Below are positions 8,498 to 18,674 of a stretch of DNA of 64,000 bases, one piece after another. Each line of letters starts with the position of its first letter. Position 1 is the first letter of the stretch. The stretch is from Candidatus Bathyarchaeota archaeon A05DMB-5 (GTDB taxonomy: Archaea; Thermoproteota; Bathyarchaeia; Bathyarchaeales; Bathycorpusculaceae): assembly GCA_019685655.1 (NCBI GenBank), contig JABFQP010000003.1, positions 1-64,000 on the forward strand. The letters run 5' to 3'. The notes beneath the pieces are model-generated. The model saw only the letters and a program-made list of their open reading frames with translations. It did not search any database and was not told the DNA's origin. The position numbers and the translations under genes are program-made.

Positions 8498-9187
8498 TTA
8501 AACATATTTTAGCAGCTCAGTCAAATGCCTTATCGAATCCAAATTTGCATGTCCTTTTCCATCTCTGTCAATCAATATAGGCTTTAATCCAGCTTTCCGC
8601 GCGCCTTCATAATCATACTCAACAGAGTCTCCAACAAAAATTACTTCTTCAGGCTTCATGTGAAGTTTTGTAAGTGCGTGGAGAAAAATTTCCTTGCGAG
8701 GTTTTGCCTTCTTGCAAGCGTCAACTCCAATAACGATGTCAAAATAGCCTGTTAAGTTAAGTCTTTGAAGGACTTGTTTGAAGTCTTTTTCTGTTCCGTT
8801 CGTTACTATGCCCATTTTTATTCCTTTATTTGATAATTCTGTGAGAGTTTCTTGCACGTCTGGATAAACGGTCAATTCGGCGTATTCCCACCATAACTCG
8901 TCGATTTTCCGTGCCAAAAATTCCCTGTTTTCCCTTATGCCAAGCCTTTCCAACATCCTCAAGTTCCATTTAATCCAATACTTCTGTCCAAGCCTAGCCA
9001 TTTCTTCAACATCAAGCTCTCTCTGATTTACGCCATGAGCTTCTGCAATTCTGTCCAGCGGAACAATGATTCCATGAGCTTCCAATATTCTTCGGTGAAT
9101 TTCATGAGCATGCGCAGTCTTAACCAGCGTCCCTCCAAGGTCAAACAGCACCGCTTTAATCTTCCTAGTTTCGGGCACAGTCCGCAC
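8498..9187 (-). CDS. HAD-family hydrolase
   Basis: 229 residues with the four motifs of the haloacid dehalogenase superfamily: motif I AVLFDLGGTLVKT (nucleophile Asp; the usual second Asp is Gly, which weakens a classical phosphatase call but is seen in the family), motif II GIVTNGTEKD, motif III lysine in CKKAKPRKEIF, motif IV FVGDSVEYDYEGARKAG. The helical cap lies between motifs I and II. Likely a small-molecule phosphatase or glycolaldehyde-phosphatase-like enzyme; substrate unknown. Confidence 0.85.
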   Translation of the reverse strand: MRTVPETRKIKAVLFDLGGTLVKTAHAHEIHRRILEAHGIIVPLDRIAEAHGVNQRELDVEEMARLGQKYWIKWNLRMLERLGIRENREFLARKIDELWWEYAELTVYPDVQETLTELSNKGIKMGIVTNGTEKDFKQVLQRLNLTGYFDIVIGVDACKKAKPRKEIFLHALTKLHMKPEEVIFVGDSVEYDYEGARKAGLKPILIDRDGKGHANLDSIRHLTELLKYV

Positions 9188-9254
9188 CTAAAGAACTAAG
9201 TTTTATCTTGTCAAAGGGTATAATCTAACTTAAAAGTTTGCGGAGAAGGCACGT

Positions 9255-10175
9255 TTGAAAGATAATCGTTTAACAGTTAATCTGGCTGGTTTGAAACTTG
9301 CAAATCCTACAATTTTGGCTTCTGGAATCTTGGGCTATTCTGCGGAAACATTAGAAAGTATTGTTGCTGGCGGGGCTGGCGCGGTTGTCACAAAATCTGT
9401 TGGTTTAAAGCCGAGAGTTGGCTACGCAAATCCGACGGTTGTTCAGGTGGACTGCGGCTTGATTAATGCTATGGGTCTTCCAAACCCTGGAATTGGCGAG
9501 TTTGTTAAGGAGATTCGCCAAGCAAAAAAAGTTCTGAATGTTCCTCTAATCGTCAGCGTTTACGGCTTTTCTGAAGAAGAGTATGCGGCGGTGTCAAAGA
9601 AGGCAGCAGATGCTGGTGCAGATGCTTTAGAGCTTAACGTTTCATGTCCGCACGTGAAAGAGACTGGTTCAGAAATTGGACAAAAACCAGAAATTTTGTC
9701 GAAGGTTGTTAAGACGGTTAAGGATGCTGTAGATAAACCAGTTTTTGTTAAGTTGTCTCCAAACGTTACCAGCATAGCTGACATTGCCGAAGCAGCAGCA
9801 AAGACAGGCGCGGACGCTTTAACGGCTATAAACACCGTCAAAGCAATGGCAATCGACCCAGAAACAACCATGCCCATTCTAGGCAACAAGTTCGGCGGAC
9901 TTTCCGGCTCGGCCATAAAGCCCATAGCGGTGCGATGCGTTTACGATATTTATGAACGGGTTAAAGTGCCGATAATTGGATGCGGTGGAATCGCAGACTG
10001 GCGTGACGCGGTGGAATTCTTCCTTGCCGGAGCATCAGCAGTTCAGATTGGAACTGCAATAGCGACTAAAGGCTCAAACGTGTTTAGAACGGTCACGCGT
10101 GGATTAAATGCATATTTGAAACGTAAAGGCTTCAAAAACGTTGGTGAGATTGTTGGGTTATCACATCGCTACTAA
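9255..10175 (+). CDS. pyrD: dihydroorotate dehydrogenase B, catalytic subunit
   Basis: Type 1B dihydroorotate dehydrogenase, fourth step of UMP synthesis, using FMN and passing electrons to PyrK. 306 residues from TTG 9255 with GGAG upstream. Motifs: LANPTILASGILGY, VTKSVGLKPRVGYANPT, GLINAMGLPNPG, the substrate loop ELNVSCPHVKE with the class 1B cysteine, PVFVKLSPN, ALTAINTVKAMAID, GGLSGSAIKPIA and the FMN phosphate site IIGCGGIADW then AVQIGTA. The 3' end overlaps pyrK by 35 bp, so the two subunits are translationally linked. Confidence 0.93.
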   Translation: MKDNRLTVNLAGLKLANPTILASGILGYSAETLESIVAGGAGAVVTKSVGLKPRVGYANPTVVQVDCGLINAMGLPNPGIGEFVKEIRQAKKVLNVPLIVSVYGFSEEEYAAVSKKAADAGADALELNVSCPHVKETGSEIGQKPEILSKVVKTVKDAVDKPVFVKLSPNVTSIADIAEAAAKTGADALTAINTVKAMAIDPETTMPILGNKFGGLSGSAIKPIAVRCVYDIYERVKVPIIGCGGIADWRDAVEFFLAGASAVQIGTAIATKGSNVFRTVTRGLNAYLKRKGFKNVGEIVGLSHRY

Positions 10176-10971
10176 CAAACTGAGAACTACGCAAATTCAG
10201 AGCATAAAAACTGAAACGCAAACAGTGAAAACCTTCGCCTTCAAAGATAAGCTATGCGCCAAAGCTAAGCCTGGGCAGTTTCTAATGCTTTGGATTCCTG
10301 GCGTGGACGAAATCCCGTTCAGCATATTAGATGCACGAGAAGATGGAAGTGTTGCCGTAGCTGTGAGAAAGGTTGGAGAAGCGACAAGCGCCTTGCATAA
10401 CAAAAGGATTGGTGAAATTATTGGCATACGTGGTCCGTTTGGCAATGGCTTTACGGCGAAAAAAGGAAAAGTGCTTATGGTTGCTGGCGGAACTGGTGTT
10501 TTTCCACTTTTGTTTCTCTCCAGAAAAATCAAGCCAAAAGCGACAAGACTTGTCTTCATAATAGGAGCAAAAACAAGAGAAGAGCTCTTTTTCATAGACG
10601 AAATTGAAAGATTCTGCGGTAAAGAAAATGTTGTTGCGTCAACCGAGGACGGCAGTTATGGCGTAAAATGCTTAGCTTCAGAATCACTGGAACTGCTTTT
10701 GTGCAAAGAAAAGTTTGACATGATTTACACTTGTGGACCGGAGCTGATGATGCGGAAGGTTTTGGATTTGGCTGAAAAGCATGGAATAGCGTTGGAAGCA
10801 AGTTTGGAACGTTTAATGCGTTGTGCTATAGGCTTGTGTGGAAGCTGCGTCATAGGCAAATACCGTGTCTGCAGGGATGGTCCAATTTTCAGTGCCCAGC
10901 AATTAATTAAAGTTAAGACAGAGTTTGGAAAGTTTAAGCGTGATTTTGACGGAAGAAAAATATCCTTTTAA
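10141..10971 (+). CDS. pyrK: dihydroorotate dehydrogenase B, electron-transfer subunit
   Basis: Ferredoxin-reductase-like subunit with FAD and a 2Fe-2S cluster that hands electrons from dihydroorotate oxidation to NAD+. Visible: FAD domain (KPGQFLMLWIPGVDEIPFSI), RGPFGNGF, the NAD-binding GKVLMVAGGTGVFPLLFL, YTCGPELMMRKV and the cluster motif RCAIGLCGSCVIGKYRVCRDGP-like region with four Cys (three in RCAIGLCGSC, one in YRVC). The start is uncertain: TTG 10141 and GTG 10144 both lie within pyrD; the family-like sequence begins at LRTTQIQSIK. Confidence 0.92.
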   Translation: MVRLLGYHIATNKLRTTQIQSIKTETQTVKTFAFKDKLCAKAKPGQFLMLWIPGVDEIPFSILDAREDGSVAVAVRKVGEATSALHNKRIGEIIGIRGPFGNGFTAKKGKVLMVAGGTGVFPLLFLSRKIKPKATRLVFIIGAKTREELFFIDEIERFCGKENVVASTEDGSYGVKCLASESLELLLCKEKFDMIYTCGPELMMRKVLDLAEKHGIALEASLERLMRCAIGLCGSCVIGKYRVCRDGPIFSAQQLIKVKTEFGKFKRDFDGRKISF

Positions 10972-10980
10972 CGCCATTTG

Positions 10981-11505
10981 TTAATGTGAGAACAGTGTCC
11001 GCAGAATGTGTTTGGCATTACTATCTTGTGAATTTCTATGGCGAGTGAAAATTCTTATGTATTTTCTTGTTAATTGCCTAACTTTGTCTTCATCATTAGA
11101 GTATTTTACGTGCAGCAATTCATGTATTAATGTTGCCCTTGCTCGAGCTTTGATGTAGCAGTACACGTTTTCTTTTTCAGTCTCTTGCATTAGTTTCTTA
11201 CAGAATTCCAATCTTTTTGGATAGATTACAATTTTGCCTTTTTTGTTGAATTTTCCAGCGAGTCCATTCCCGTTCTGCTTTCTAAATGGAAATGCTCTTA
11301 TCTGAATGGTGGTAATCATGTGCTCATTTATGTTTTCTTTTAATATTATCCAGTTTATGAAGCGTTGAAATAAAGGGTTAGTTAAAGTTTTGAAGGCAAC
11401 AGCAGCGTATTTCCTATAAAACTTGATGTCCTTTTCAGGGCATCCCTCAAATTTTTGAGAAACCATGGTTACCTTTATTTTGTTTGATATTTCTTGCCTT
11501 TGCAT
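10981..11505 (-). CDS. SprT-like zinc metalloprotease
   Basis: 174 residues with a zincin motif H128-E-L-L-H132 in ARATLIHELLHVKYSNDED, followed by acidic residues that could supply the third ligand. The preceding strand GKIVIYPKRL and following basic helix resemble SprT/Wss1-type minimal metalloproteases. Eukaryotic SPRTN and Wss1 remove DNA-protein crosslinks; that role here is inference. No signal peptide, so intracellular. The N-terminus (KFYRKYAAVAFKTLTNPLF) is unrecognised. Convergent with pyrK, separated by 9 bp. Confidence 0.6.
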   Translation of the reverse strand: MQRQEISNKIKVTMVSQKFEGCPEKDIKFYRKYAAVAFKTLTNPLFQRFINWIILKENINEHMITTIQIRAFPFRKQNGNGLAGKFNKKGKIVIYPKRLEFCKKLMQETEKENVYCYIKARARATLIHELLHVKYSNDEDKVRQLTRKYIRIFTRHRNSQDSNAKHILRTLFSH

Positions 11506-11764
11506 TACTATTTCAGCCTAAATCCTAATTTATTTCCGAAGAGAAACAGAAAGAAACTGCCTACATCTTCAGATATATACAATAATAATTGCCAATAATG
11601 TATATTAACCTTGTCAGAAGCGTTAAAAAACACGTAGAAAAACTAAGAACTTAGAGACAAGGGTTAACTTACCAGCGATTTTTGTGACCCCTGTAATTTT
11701 CCTAATTGATGAAGAGAGTAAAAATGGGGGAATAGCGTTCGGGTTTTATAAGTTTGTTGAGCTT

Positions 11765-12436
11765 TTAGCTTCTTTTGTGCCTTGTGAAAATTACTGCTGC
11801 TGCCACTATCGCTATTGCTACAGCTACTGAAATGCAGATAGAAAGCAATTCTATTGACAGATTTGGCAGCATTAGCGGGTTTGATGATGCTTGCCAAATG
11901 TTTGTGCTTGTTGCCTTGAAAGTCGCTGATGTTGAGCCTTGGGTTAAAGTTGTTTCCACGAGAATTCCCGTCTGTTTATCCCAACTGCAATTAAACTGCA
12001 TTTCGCCTTGCGAGAAGCTTGCGTATACTGCTGTTCTGCTTGCTCCTGCGTAGATTCCTGTTTTCTCGCCTGCAATCGTCACACTGCCATATCCAACTAT
12101 TTGGATTGTGTCTCCAGTCTTTGAGTTTGCTGGTATAAATGCTTGAAAAGTGACGTTTCCATCGCCACTAGCAACATCCAACGTTCCAATTTCGTTTTGC
12201 TCTGCTCCACTGCTCATATGCATAGTCATTTTAAGAGTTACCATTGTTCCAGTAACAGACAAGCATTCCAGTTTGACCCATTGTGGTGTGTCCTCTGAAG
12301 GAGTGTTGCTTGCTGTAAGTTCACATTTTACCCAGTCACCAGGTTTGATTCCAACTTGTGCGTCTGTATAAGCCAAAGCTGCACTAAGCAAAAACAGCAT
12401 TATGGCAGTTGTTCCAAGGGCAACAGCTTTCTTCAT
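11765..12436 (-). CDS. secreted protein with C-terminal membrane anchor
   Basis: 223 residues: signal peptide (MKKAVALGTTAIMLFLLSAA), a beta-rich extracellular domain (VGIKPGDWVKCELTA, then VTLKMTMHMSSGAEQNE, ending GILVETTLTQGSTSATFKAT) and a C-terminal helix (SICISVAVAIAIVAAAVIF) with basic tail HKRS. This signal-ectodomain-anchor layout recurs across the window. The extracellular domain resembles small beta-sandwich archaeal surface proteins of unknown function. ATG 12436 follows AGAGGGAG; the open frame further upstream belongs to the neighbouring gene region. It lies 14 bp downstream of the broken propeller gene. Confidence 0.75.
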   Translation of the reverse strand: MKKAVALGTTAIMLFLLSAALAYTDAQVGIKPGDWVKCELTASNTPSEDTPQWVKLECLSVTGTMVTLKMTMHMSSGAEQNEIGTLDVASGDGNVTFQAFIPANSKTGDTIQIVGYGSVTIAGEKTGIYAGASRTAVYASFSQGEMQFNCSWDKQTGILVETTLTQGSTSATFKATSTNIWQASSNPLMLPNLSIELLSICISVAVAIAIVAAAVIFTRHKRS

Positions 12437-12450
12437 TTTGCTCCCTCTTC

Positions 12451-14294
12451 TTATTGTCTGCGTTTCACGATTATTACTGCCATTACGGCCGCTACAGCAA
12501 CAATGGCGACAGACAGCATCAGCCACCAATAGCTCAATATGCTTGTTAAGTCTACGCCGCCAATGCCGCCACCACCGCCTTGCAAATGTGCCGTTAATTC
12601 ATGAAAACTGTGGTGGTACTGCACATAGATTTGGGCATTTTTGCCTACTTGGCTTATTTGAAAGTCTATTGGCTGATTGTCCAATGTGACTTTGATATCT
12701 GAGAGCGAGTTCACTATTTCTATTGGAACTGTTATGTTAGCTATGCCTGTTGTGCCGTCTGGACCACCTACGGAAATGCTTAAAGCCATGCTTGTGGAGT
12801 TAAAGACTACTCCTAAAACAGAAGAGTTTGTTGAAACATACATGGTTTTGTTTGATCATTCAAGCGTCATACGAATCCACCCTTCTGGGAGAACCGTGAT
12901 GAAAGCATTCAAGCCTGTAGCTGCAGCCTCAAGACCATCACTTACACCGTCGCCATCTGTATCTGCTTTTGTCGGGTCAGTCTTGAAGATTTTGACTTCG
13001 ACACCGTCGCTGAGTCCATCATGGTCAAAATCTGTGCTTCCCAACCATGTTCCATAATTAATTTCTTCCAAGTTTGTTAATCCATCCTCATCATAATCCA
13101 TGTCAACATCTGTTGGGTCTAATGGACAGAGGGAATTCTGAATTTCAGAGGAGTCAGATAAGCCATCTCCGTCGCTGTCCGGATTAGGTGTAATAGGCAA
13201 TGCAAAATCTAGAAGGTATGGATAGCCTTCTGAAGCTCCATAGTATGGAACTTTAATGTATGCGGCAATTGAGTTGTTAACTGGCAACCATACAAGCCCA
13301 TAGCCTCCGCTGAGAATGTTGTGTCTATTGTTTCCATCCAGATCTACGGCTGTCATATTACCCATCCATGAATCCCAACTTGTGGCGACCCCCCAGTCAG
13401 TTATGGTGCCATTAATTTCTGAGTAAGTTAGCATTGTTCCGTTAGATGTCCAGTCGACAAACGCTCCAATTTTCCCACTAGAAGCTGACGTGACATTGGT
13501 GGGCGGTTCTGCACCGTTTATGTCTACAATCCAAACTTCGTCGCCCACTGCGTAGGCTATTTTGTCGTTTGATGGAGAAGCCTTCAAACTTGTGATAAGT
13601 TTATCTATTCCTTCAAGTTGTAAAATCAGCGATTTTTCATTGGTGGTTAAGTTATATTTCCAGATGTAGCTTGTGTAGTTGTATTGACCGCTTGTAGCAT
13701 TATACATAGTCTCGCAGGAAGCATAAATTAGAAATCCCTCATTGGTTACATCAATGAGGAAAGGTCTTCTCATCGAGTTCACTAATGTGCTGTTCATGTA
13801 GGTTACGAAAGTTGAATCAGTTCCGTCCAAATTTACAGAGAATATTTGTGGAAGCCACTCTGTATTCGGGACTGTCACGTAGAATATTTTTGTTTCGTCT
13901 GGCGAAAAGGCAAACTGAATAATGTTTTCCCATTCGAGTTGTCCTATGTTAATGGAGAAGTTATATGCTAATGCACCGCTTTCAACGTCTATAATTAACA
14001 CTTCCATTCGTCCGTAGGTATGCCATAGAGTTGAGATTCATAAACACGTCCGTAAATCAGCAAGTATCTTCCAGTGGGCGACCAAGCAAGGCTTTTTGCA
14101 TTAATCCACCCATGTCCAATGTTAATAAAATCTCCTTGACGCCACACTATTGTGGGTGTCCAATAGATAAGCCTTGGATTAGCCTCTGCAGTAGGTGCAA
14201 ACGCACTTGAAGGAGGAATTTTGTAGAATCCAAGCATTGTTGTGGCAACTAAAATAGCTATTGTGGCGATGCAGGAAACTTTAGTTCTTGACAT
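12451..14294 (-). pseudogene. TolB-like propeller surface protein with type-3 calcium repeats; frameshift plus in-frame TGA
   Basis: One gene split in three pieces. Piece 1 (14294-13995): signal peptide and start of a WD/TolB-like propeller (SLAWSPTGRYLLIYGRVYES). Piece 2 (14007-12856) restarts in another frame at the same point (EVLIIDVESGALAYN; FAFSPDETKIFYV) and ends with thrombospondin type-3-like DSDGDGLSDSSEI, DEDGLTNLEE, DHDGLSDGVE and DTDGDGVSDGLE. Then GWIRMTLE is followed by TGA and, in the same frame, by SNKTMYVSTNSSVLGVVFN (piece 3), with a C-terminal membrane helix and RRQ. A Trp codon at the TGA would restore the protein. Two lesions suggest real decay, but sequencing error is not excluded. 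Confidence 0.75.
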
Positions 14295-14539
14295 TTTGTT
14301 TTTACTCCATGAATTTATAGCATTTCTTACTAGAGCATACTCTAAAAGGCTTATGAAAAATAATTCCAGATAAAAAATCCTAAAAATTTATCATAATTCT
14401 AACTAAATTTTAAACCAAAATCCTAAAAATGCCATAAAACCCAACCAATCACACAACACTTGAAGACATCATGCTGTTCAGATAAATGAAATAGCAATGT
14501 TGCAACTAATTCCATACGCTTAACACTGATTCAAAAAGG

Positions 14540-14546
14540 TTATATG
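14540..14546 (+). promoter_or_regulatory. TATA-like box for ileS
   Basis: TTATATG, about 50 bp before the ileS start, would place transcription initiation near 14568-14571. Seen by eye; not tested. Confidence 0.4.
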
Positions 14547-14592
14547 TGGCTGTGGCTATTTTGGTGTATTTGCGGGTGCAATGTGATGAAAG

Positions 14593-17500
14593 GTGACCGC
14601 CAAATTCAAAGTTGATTCTAACAAATGGCTCAGCATGGATTATCGCCCGCTTGAACTTGAAAAAGAAACACGTGAATTCTGGACCCAAAACCGCATAAAA
14701 AAGAAGTTAATGGATTTTCGTGAGAAAAACAATAAGGGCGTAACGGGCTGGGTTGAAGGGCCTCCAACGTTGAATGGCATACCACACGTTGGGCACGCAA
14801 GAGGACGCGTAATGAAAGATTTACGCTATCGCTGGAAGACAATGCAAGGCTACTTCATGCCTTTCTGGGCTGGCTGGGACACACAAGGCTTGCCGGTGGA
14901 GCTTGAGGTTGAGAAACTTTTAGGCGTCAAGAACAAGCGGGAACTTCTCGAACGCGTAGGCGAAGAACGCTTCATAGAAGAATGTAAAAAAGCTATTATG
15001 AAATATCACCGTGAATGGGTTAAAGCTGATGAATTGCTCGGAGTGTTCATAGACCAAGAAAAGGCTTACTGGACCTATCTGGATGATTACATAGAACGCG
15101 AATGGCAATATCTTAAGCGAGCATGGGAACAAGGCCTGCTGGAAGAAGGCTACTACGTCGTAGCCTACTGCCCAGGCTGTCAAACTAGCTTAAGTAGCGC
15201 GGAAGTTGGCTACGAAGATTCTTACAGAGAAGTTGAAGACCCATCATTATATTTCAAATTCAAAGTCGCAAACAGCCAAAACGAGTACTTCCTAGTGTGG
15301 ACGACAATGCCCTTCACGCTTATAACGGACATGCTGTTGGCTGTGCATCCCGAGGCAGAGTATGTGAAAGTCAAAGTCGGCGACGAAACATGGATACTCG
15401 TCAAACAACGCGTCGAACCAGTCATGCAAGAATTAGGCATAAACAAATACACGCTAAAAGAAACAATGCTTGGCAAAGAGCTTGAAGGAACAAAATACGA
15501 TTACCCATTCAAAGACTTAATACCCAAACAAGCCGAACTGGACAAGCATCCACTAGTGCATAGGGTTGTCTGCGAAGATTTTGTGGACATAAACACAGCC
15601 ACGGGCGTAGTGCACCAGTCGCCGGGAAACGGTGAAGAAGACTTTTTCGCAGCACAAAAACGTGGCGTTCCAATATTCGCGCCTTTCGATGACGAAGCCA
15701 AATTCACAGAAGAAGCAGGAGTCTTCAGCGGCATATTTGCACGTGACACGGACAAAATGGTTGTTGAAGAACTACGCAAAAGAGGCTTACTCGTTGAAGT
15801 GAAAACTATAAAACATGAGTATCCAACATGCTGGCGTTCACATCACAAGCTCGTGTGGCTCGCCAGAAAAGAATACTTCCTCCGAACAGACAAAATAAAC
15901 GACAAAATCGTCGAGGCTGCCGAAAGAGTTGAATACTTCTTTGAAAGCCCCAAAAACCGCTTCCTCTCCTTCTTAAAAGAAGGTAAACCATGGTGCATAT
16001 CCAGAGAACGCGTCTGGGGCACTCCACTGCCAGTTTGGAAATGCGAAAAATGCGGAGCGAAAACGCTCATAGCAAGCAAGAAGGAATTGCTCGAAAAAGC
16101 TTTAGAAAAGTCAAATGGACATTTTGAGCTGCATAAGCCATGGGTTGACCGTATAAAAATAAAATGTGAAAAATGCGGAGGCACAATGCACAGAGAAGAC
16201 TTTGTTCTAGACACGTGGCACAACAGCGGAGCTTCACCATACGCAAGATTCACCGACCAAGAATTCGCAAAGTACGTGCCAACTGATTTCCTAACAGAAG
16301 GAATAGACCAAACCCGAGGATGGGCAAACTCGCTTCTGCTAGAGCATGTCATATTAACCGGAAAGGCGGAAGCCCCATACAAGGCGTTTATGTTTCAAGG
16401 CTTAACGCAAGACGCTAAAGGAAGAAAAATGAGCAAAAGCCTAGGAAACGTTGTGGAAGCCAACAAGCTCCTAGAAAAGTATTCTGCAGACCTTTGCAGG
16501 TTCTACATGCTGCGGAAATGCGCGCCAGTGGACTTCATGAACTTTGATTTTCAAGAATTGACCAAACGCCCATACCAAGTGCTCTCAACACTATATCACT
16601 TGAACAGATTCTTTTTGCAAAACGCAGAATACGACAATTTCAACCCGCAAGAGCACACGCTGGAATGGGCAAAAAAAGAAAAACAACTCAAAAATCCAGA
16701 CCTATGGCTGCTTTCAAAACTTCAGCAGCTTATAGAAGCTTATACTGCCAAACTCGAAACGTGCGAATTCAACTTCACCCTTGCAGCTTTAGAAGACTAT
16801 GTAATCGAAACATTAAGCAGACTTTACGTGCCAATGGTTCGAAAAGAACTTTGGACAGACGACCCAGAAACACTCAACAGAAGACTAGCCATATACGCAA
16901 CCCTGTGGCATGTTCTCAAAACCGTTACGTTGCTGTTCAATCCGGTTACGCCATACTTAAGCGAGGCACTATACCAGAACGTTTACAGAAAACTCAGCCC
17001 CACATTACCAGAATCGGTGAACTTTGAAAGCTGGCCAGAACCATCCGAGAAACTGCGAAATAAAACTTTAGAAGAAGAATTTGAAGTGCTGTTCAAGTGC
17101 GTCTCGCTTGTTTACTCCGCTAGGCAGTCGGCGAAGCTGAAGAGAAGATGGCCGCTTAACCGAATGATTGTCGTAGCTCCAGAAAAGGTTTGTAAAGCGC
17201 TCAAAAATGTTGAAGAACTATTCCTAGAACTTGCAAATGTTAAAACAGCAGAATACGCTCACGAGGCACCGAAGGATATGGCTCAAAAAGAGTGGGCTTC
17301 AGCTGCTGAAGAAGGCGTACAAGTCTTCTTAGATGTTCACCGCGACGAAAAACTACTCGGCGAAGGTTTAATGCGTGATTTAGCCCGCAGAATCCAATCT
17401 CTAAGGAAGGAGTTAGGCTACGTGCCAACTGACATCCTAGACGCTGCTAATATTGCTGAGCTTGACGACGAAAGCAAAAAATTGCTTAAGCCGCATTTGA

Positions 17501-17622
17501 AAGAAATGGAGGAACTTGTCCGCGTCAAAAATGTGCGCTTATACAATAAACGCGAAGAATTAGAAACGGAATGGCATGAGTACTCGCTTGACGATAAAAA
17601 AGTCTACATAGCCATTTCTTAA
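14593..17622 (+). CDS. ileS: isoleucyl-tRNA synthetase
   Basis: Class I aminoacyl-tRNA synthetase charging tRNA-Ile. 1009 residues, intact. Motifs: the HIGH-type signature in PPTLNGIPHVGHARGR, the catalytic-domain WAGWDTQGLPVELEVE, a CP1 editing domain with TGVVHQSPGNGEEDF, two zinc-binding pairs (YCPGC; CEKCGA and CEKCGG), DTWHNSGASPYARF, and KMSKS in DAKGRKMSKSLGNV. The C-terminal helical anticodon-binding domain is complete. The start is GTG 14593; an ATG at 14635 (MDYRPLELEKE) is a possible shorter start. Convergent with a coiled-coil gene. Confidence 0.95.
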   Translation: MTAKFKVDSNKWLSMDYRPLELEKETREFWTQNRIKKKLMDFREKNNKGVTGWVEGPPTLNGIPHVGHARGRVMKDLRYRWKTMQGYFMPFWAGWDTQGLPVELEVEKLLGVKNKRELLERVGEERFIEECKKAIMKYHREWVKADELLGVFIDQEKAYWTYLDDYIEREWQYLKRAWEQGLLEEGYYVVAYCPGCQTSLSSAEVGYEDSYREVEDPSLYFKFKVANSQNEYFLVWTTMPFTLITDMLLAVHPEAEYVKVKVGDETWILVKQRVEPVMQELGINKYTLKETMLGKELEGTKYDYPFKDLIPKQAELDKHPLVHRVVCEDFVDINTATGVVHQSPGNGEEDFFAAQKRGVPIFAPFDDEAKFTEEAGVFSGIFARDTDKMVVEELRKRGLLVEVKTIKHEYPTCWRSHHKLVWLARKEYFLRTDKINDKIVEAAERVEYFFESPKNRFLSFLKEGKPWCISRERVWGTPLPVWKCEKCGAKTLIASKKELLEKALEKSNGHFELHKPWVDRIKIKCEKCGGTMHREDFVLDTWHNSGASPYARFTDQEFAKYVPTDFLTEGIDQTRGWANSLLLEHVILTGKAEAPYKAFMFQGLTQDAKGRKMSKSLGNVVEANKLLEKYSADLCRFYMLRKCAPVDFMNFDFQELTKRPYQVLSTLYHLNRFFLQNAEYDNFNPQEHTLEWAKKEKQLKNPDLWLLSKLQQLIEAYTAKLETCEFNFTLAALEDYVIETLSRLYVPMVRKELWTDDPETLNRRLAIYATLWHVLKTVTLLFNPVTPYLSEALYQNVYRKLSPTLPESVNFESWPEPSEKLRNKTLEEEFEVLFKCVSLVYSARQSAKLKRRWPLNRMIVVAPEKVCKALKNVEELFLELANVKTAEYAHEAPKDMAQKEWASAAEEGVQVFLDVHRDEKLLGEGLMRDLARRIQSLRKELGYVPTDILDAANIAELDDESKKLLKPHLKEMEELVRVKNVRLYNKREELETEWHEYSLDDKKVYIAIS

Positions 17623-17671
17623 CCATTTTAAGAAGCTCTAGTGTTGCTAAAGAGGTTTTATGAGAAGCGTG

Positions 17672-17986
17672 CTATCTTTCGTCTTGTTGGAAGAAATACT
17701 CGGTTTTTTCTTCCTCTTCTTCTATGTCCTGCGTTATCATGGAGCTTTCAAATTTTTTTCCTTGTTCCTTCAGTTTCCTTTCTAGCTCTGCAATTCTCGA
17801 TTCAAGGTTTCCTACAGCTTCATGCTTAGCTTTCAAATGTTCCTCAAGCTCTTGGATTGTTATTTTTTCTTCGATTATTTTCACTTTTTCTTGTAGTGCT
17901 TTCTCTTTTTCTTCTAATGAGAGTAACTGGAATTCTAGTTCTGCTTTTTTCTTGTGTAAGTCTTCAAGTTCATGCCAGCTGCTCAA
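17672..17986 (-). CDS. coiled-coil protein
   Basis: 104 residues forming a long charged coiled coil (DLHKKKAELEFQLLSLEEKE, then EKVKIIEEKITIQELEEHLK and NLESRIAELERKLKEQGKKF) ending in an acidic tail (IEEEEEKTEYFFQQDER). No catalytic motif. Real coding is supported by the regular heptads. Role unknown. Confidence 0.6.
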   Translation of the reverse strand: MSSWHELEDLHKKKAELEFQLLSLEEKEKALQEKVKIIEEKITIQELEEHLKAKHEAVGNLESRIAELERKLKEQGKKFESSMITQDIEEEEEKTEYFFQQDER

Positions 17987-18136
17987 GCATGTTCACCTAG
18001 GTTTCTTCCATGGCGATAAAGAGATAATAATGTTATGAAGACAAAATCTATATTGGAAATCAAATTTGGAAATGAACAAATGTAGATTCTAGTACTACAA
18101 TGCTAATGCTATTCCATAATAATACTTTGCAAATTT

Positions 18137-18674
18137 TTAGTTATCTTGCGAGCTGAAGGTTGTCTGAAATGAGAAGGTATCTGCGGCGCTATTTTCGATT
18201 GCTGTCAGATAAAACTTCAAATGGACTACTTCGCCGGGAGATAGGCGTATCTTGTCTGGGACTGTGGCGTTTTCTGGTTTAAGCCTCGTTTCGCCCGTTT
18301 CCACTTTTACCAAGTACAATATCCACGAAGAAGTTTCAAATTGAATTGCTGCTGCATTGTAGGATGTAAAGTTTGAGGCTTTCCATGTAACATTTATTTC
18401 AACATTGCCTTCATTTCTGAGGTAAAAATCCAAAATTTCTGTGTCGTCTCCAGAGGACACGTTAAACTCTCCCCAATCGTGACTGTTCAAAGGCTGCGTA
18501 CATGAAGGGTCAAGTATGTTTGTATTTTACCATCACTTATTATGTTGCTTGGTGGTTGATGGTCTTTGTGAAGTATACTGTGGCTAGGGCTGTGGAAAGC
18601 AGTACTATTATGCAGAGCATGGCGAGAAGGCTCAGATGCACTTCTCTGTTGAATACAGTTACGTATTTTCTCAT
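18137..18674 (-). pseudogene. secreted protein with N-terminal helix, two frameshifts
   Basis: Reading the minus strand from ATG 18674: a membrane/signal segment (LSLLAMLCIIVLLSTALATV) and YFTKTINHQAT, then a frameshift near 18540; the next frame gives ISDGKIQTYL, then a second shift near 18515 leads to DPSCTQPLNSHDWGEFNVSSG. The rest (18490-18137) is a beta-rich domain: ILDFYLRNEGNVEINVTW and LSPGEVVHLKFYLTAIENSA, ending FSFQTTFSSQDN. Joined, it would be one exported protein of about 178 residues with an immunoglobulin-like or camelysin-like beta sandwich. Two lesions in 40 bp argue for pseudogene or locally poor sequence. Confidence 0.6.
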
